Positions 4,609 through 6,167 of a DNA stretch of 6,167 bases are shown here, piece by piece. The position numbers were made by a program, and so were the translations under genes. The notes beneath the pieces are model-generated. The model searched no databases, was not told where the DNA came from, and saw nothing but the letters and a program-made list of their open reading frames with translations. The first letter of the stretch is position 1. Every line of letters starts with the position of its first letter. This DNA is from Acidobacteriota bacterium (GTDB taxonomy: Bacteria; Acidobacteriota; Polarisedimenticolia; Gp22-AA2), in the NCBI GenBank assembly GCA_027297005.1, contig JAPUIN010000108.1, positions 1-6,167 of the forward strand. Direction: 5' to 3'.

Positions 4609-6167
4609 ATGTCCGAGCACAACATCCCGTTCATACGCAAATACATCTTCTCGACCGACCACAAGGTGATCGGGATTCAATTCCTCCTGATGAGCCTGTT
4701 CTTCATGGTCGTCGGGGGGGCGCTCGCCATGATGGTCCGCTGGCAGCTCGGCTACCCCGACCAGCCGATGCCGCTCGGCACCCTGTTCCCCGAAAACGTC
4801 ATGCCGGACGGCTACATTGGTCCCGAGCTGTATAACCAGCTGTTTACCATGCATGCCTCGGTGATGATCTTCCTGGTGTTCATCCCGATCCTGTCCGGTG
4901 CCTTCGGTAATTTTCTCATCCCGCTGCTGATCGGGGCGCGCGACATGGCGTATCCGAAGCTGAACATGCTGTCGTTCTGGGTCGCCCTGCCGGGCGGACT
5001 GATCATGGCAGCTTCTTTTTTCGTGGAGAACGGTCCCGCCGCGACCGGCTGGACCGCCTATCCGCCCCTCAGCGCGGTGCCGGACTACACCGGCGTGACT
5101 CTGGGGCAGACGATGTGGCTCGTCAGCGTGCTTTTCGTGGGGACGGGATCGATCATGGGAGCGGTCAACTACATTACGACGATCGTCAACATGCGCGCGC
5201 CGGGTATGACGTTCTTCCGCCTGCCGCTCACGCTCTGGGCGCTGTTCATCACCGCCATCCTGCAGTTGATGGCGACGCCGGTGCTCGCCGCGACGCTCGG
5301 GATGCTGCTCCTGGATCGGACCCTCGGGACCCACTTCTTCGCGCCGACGGGGGGCGGGCAGGTGCTGCTCTGGCAGCATATGTTCTGGTTCTACTCGCAC
5401 CCGGCCGTCTACATCATGATCCTGCCGTCGATGGGGTTCGTCTCCGACGTTCTCGCCACCTTCGCGCGCAAGCCGATCTTCGGCTACCGGGCGATGGTCT
5501 ACTCGCTGATGTCGATCGCCGGGCTCGGCTTCATCGTCTGGGGCCATCACATGTTCCAGAGCGGCATGAACCCGAGCCTGGGGACCGCCTTCATGATCTC
5601 TACGATGGTCATCGCCGTCCCCTCGGCGATCAAGATTTTCAACTGGCTGGGGACGCTCTGGCGGGGGTCCATTCACTTCACGGCGGCGATGCTGAACGGC
5701 CTGGGCTTCGTCGCGACATTCATCATCGGGGGGCTGTCGGGGGTCTTCATGGCCTCCACTCCGGTTGATATCTACATCCACGACACCTACTACATCGTCG
5801 CCCACATTCACTACGTGCTTTTCGGCGGCAGCCTGTTCGGCGTCTTCGCGGGGATCACCTACTGGTTCCCGAAGATGTTCGGGCGGATGATGAACGAGAC
5901 GCTGGGCAAGATCCATTTCGCGCTGACCTTCATCTTCTTCAATCTGACCTTCTTCCCGATGCACATTCTGGGGGTAGGTGGACACATGCGGCGGATCTAC
6001 GATCCGACGCAGTACGAGTTCCTGCAGCAGTGGCAGGGGTGGAACGTATTCATCACGATAATGGCGTTCTGCCTTGGTGCCTCCCAGGTGTTGTTGGCCA
6101 CCAACTTCATCGTCTCGCTCTTCGCGGGGAAGAAGGCGCCCCGGAACCCGTGGAACGCCAACAGCCT
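4609..6167 (+). CDS. ctaD: Cytochrome c oxidase subunit I, type A2, 3' end cut by window
   Basis: The catalytic membrane subunit (also coxA), which reduces O2 to water and pumps protons. 519 codons are visible and the end is missing. ATG 4609 has GGAGG 8 nt upstream and lies 17 bp after the subunit II stop. Ligands: heme a H82 (TMHAS) and H401; heme a3 H399 (HDTYYIVAHIHY, 391-402); CuB H264, H313 and H314 (WGHHMF). Y268 in SHPAVY fits the His-Tyr cross-link. K-channel K342 (VPSAIKIFNW) and D-channel entrance D112 and N119 (RDMAYPKLN) are present. The usual D-channel glutamate of GHPEVY is replaced: the motif reads YSHPAVY (262-268), the signature of type A2 oxidases as in Rhodothermus marinus. 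R461 and R462 (GGHMRRIYD) fit the heme propionate arginines. The whole visible frame is intact and the core helices are covered. Confidence 0.97.
   Translation, partial: MSEHNIPFIRKYIFSTDHKVIGIQFLLMSLFFMVVGGALAMMVRWQLGYPDQPMPLGTLFPENVMPDGYIGPELYNQLFTMHASVMIFLVFIPILSGAFGNFLIPLLIGARDMAYPKLNMLSFWVALPGGLIMAASFFVENGPAATGWTAYPPLSAVPDYTGVTLGQTMWLVSVLFVGTGSIMGAVNYITTIVNMRAPGMTFFRLPLTLWALFITAILQLMATPVLAATLGMLLLDRTLGTHFFAPTGGGQVLLWQHMFWFYSHPAVYIMILPSMGFVSDVLATFARKPIFGYRAMVYSLMSIAGLGFIVWGHHMFQSGMNPSLGTAFMISTMVIAVPSAIKIFNWLGTLWRGSIHFTAAMLNGLGFVATFIIGGLSGVFMASTPVDIYIHDTYYIVAHIHYVLFGGSLFGVFAGITYWFPKMFGRMMNETLGKIHFALTFIFFNLTFFPMHILGVGGHMRRIYDPTQYEFLQQWQGWNVFITIMAFCLGASQVLLATNFIVSLFAGKKAPRNPWNANS

Noticed and set aside
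4456..5985. Long - strand open frame of 509 codons opposite subunit I
   Set aside because: It is a shadow of subunit I, with a repetitive His/Arg/Glu/Asp composition and no recognisable fold.

Overview
The window is the terminal-oxidase locus of a high-GC aerobic bacterium. It carries an aa3-type cytochrome c oxidase: subunits I and II on the + strand, and subunits III and IV on the - strand. The oxidase genes are accompanied by a two-gene ABC-2 type exporter, a broken gene of the DUF420 (CtaM/YozB-like) oxidase-accessory family, and the start of a cupredoxin-like lipoprotein. The lipoprotein signal, the type A2 oxidase signature and the style of the exporter fit a little-studied high-GC phylum (Acidobacteriota-, Planctomycetota- or Rhodothermus-like lineages). 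I cannot place it further from sequence alone.

Layout, left to right. 1-449 (-): cupredoxin-like lipoprotein, cut by the window edge. 535-837 (-): subunit IV. 859-1455 (-): subunit III. 1456-1566: a 111-bp gap with a candidate promoter for subunits III and IV. 1567-1791 (-): DUF420 remnant, with its core deleted and the rest spread over three frames. 1796-2587 (-): ABC-2 permease. 2584-3525 (-): ABC ATPase. 3526-3877: a 352-bp divergent intergenic region with a strong sigma70-like promoter pointing right, a 9-bp-stem hairpin in the leader, and short repeats. 3878-4591 (+): subunit II. 4609-6167 (+): subunit I, cut by the window edge.

How the genes work together. Subunit II has a full CuA site and takes electrons from a separate cytochrome c, because no cytochrome c domain is fused to it. 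Subunit I holds all the heme a, heme a3 and CuB ligands and pumps protons. It has the type A2 signature YSHPAV, in which a Tyr-Ser pair replaces the usual D-channel glutamate. Subunits III and IV are the small membrane partners. The exporter leads the leftward gene set, and its ATPase, permease and DUF420 remnant are tightly packed (4-bp overlap, then a 4-nt gap). This suggests that they were once one translationally coupled unit serving oxidase biogenesis; that role is inference.

The points most worth a second look are the decayed DUF420 gene beside otherwise intact oxidase genes, the dedicated exporter with an unusual Walker A (GPNGGGKTT), the A2-type proton channel, and the structured leader upstream of subunit II. 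I see no CRISPR array, tRNA, rRNA, insertion sequence or phage gene. I found no wholly new system.
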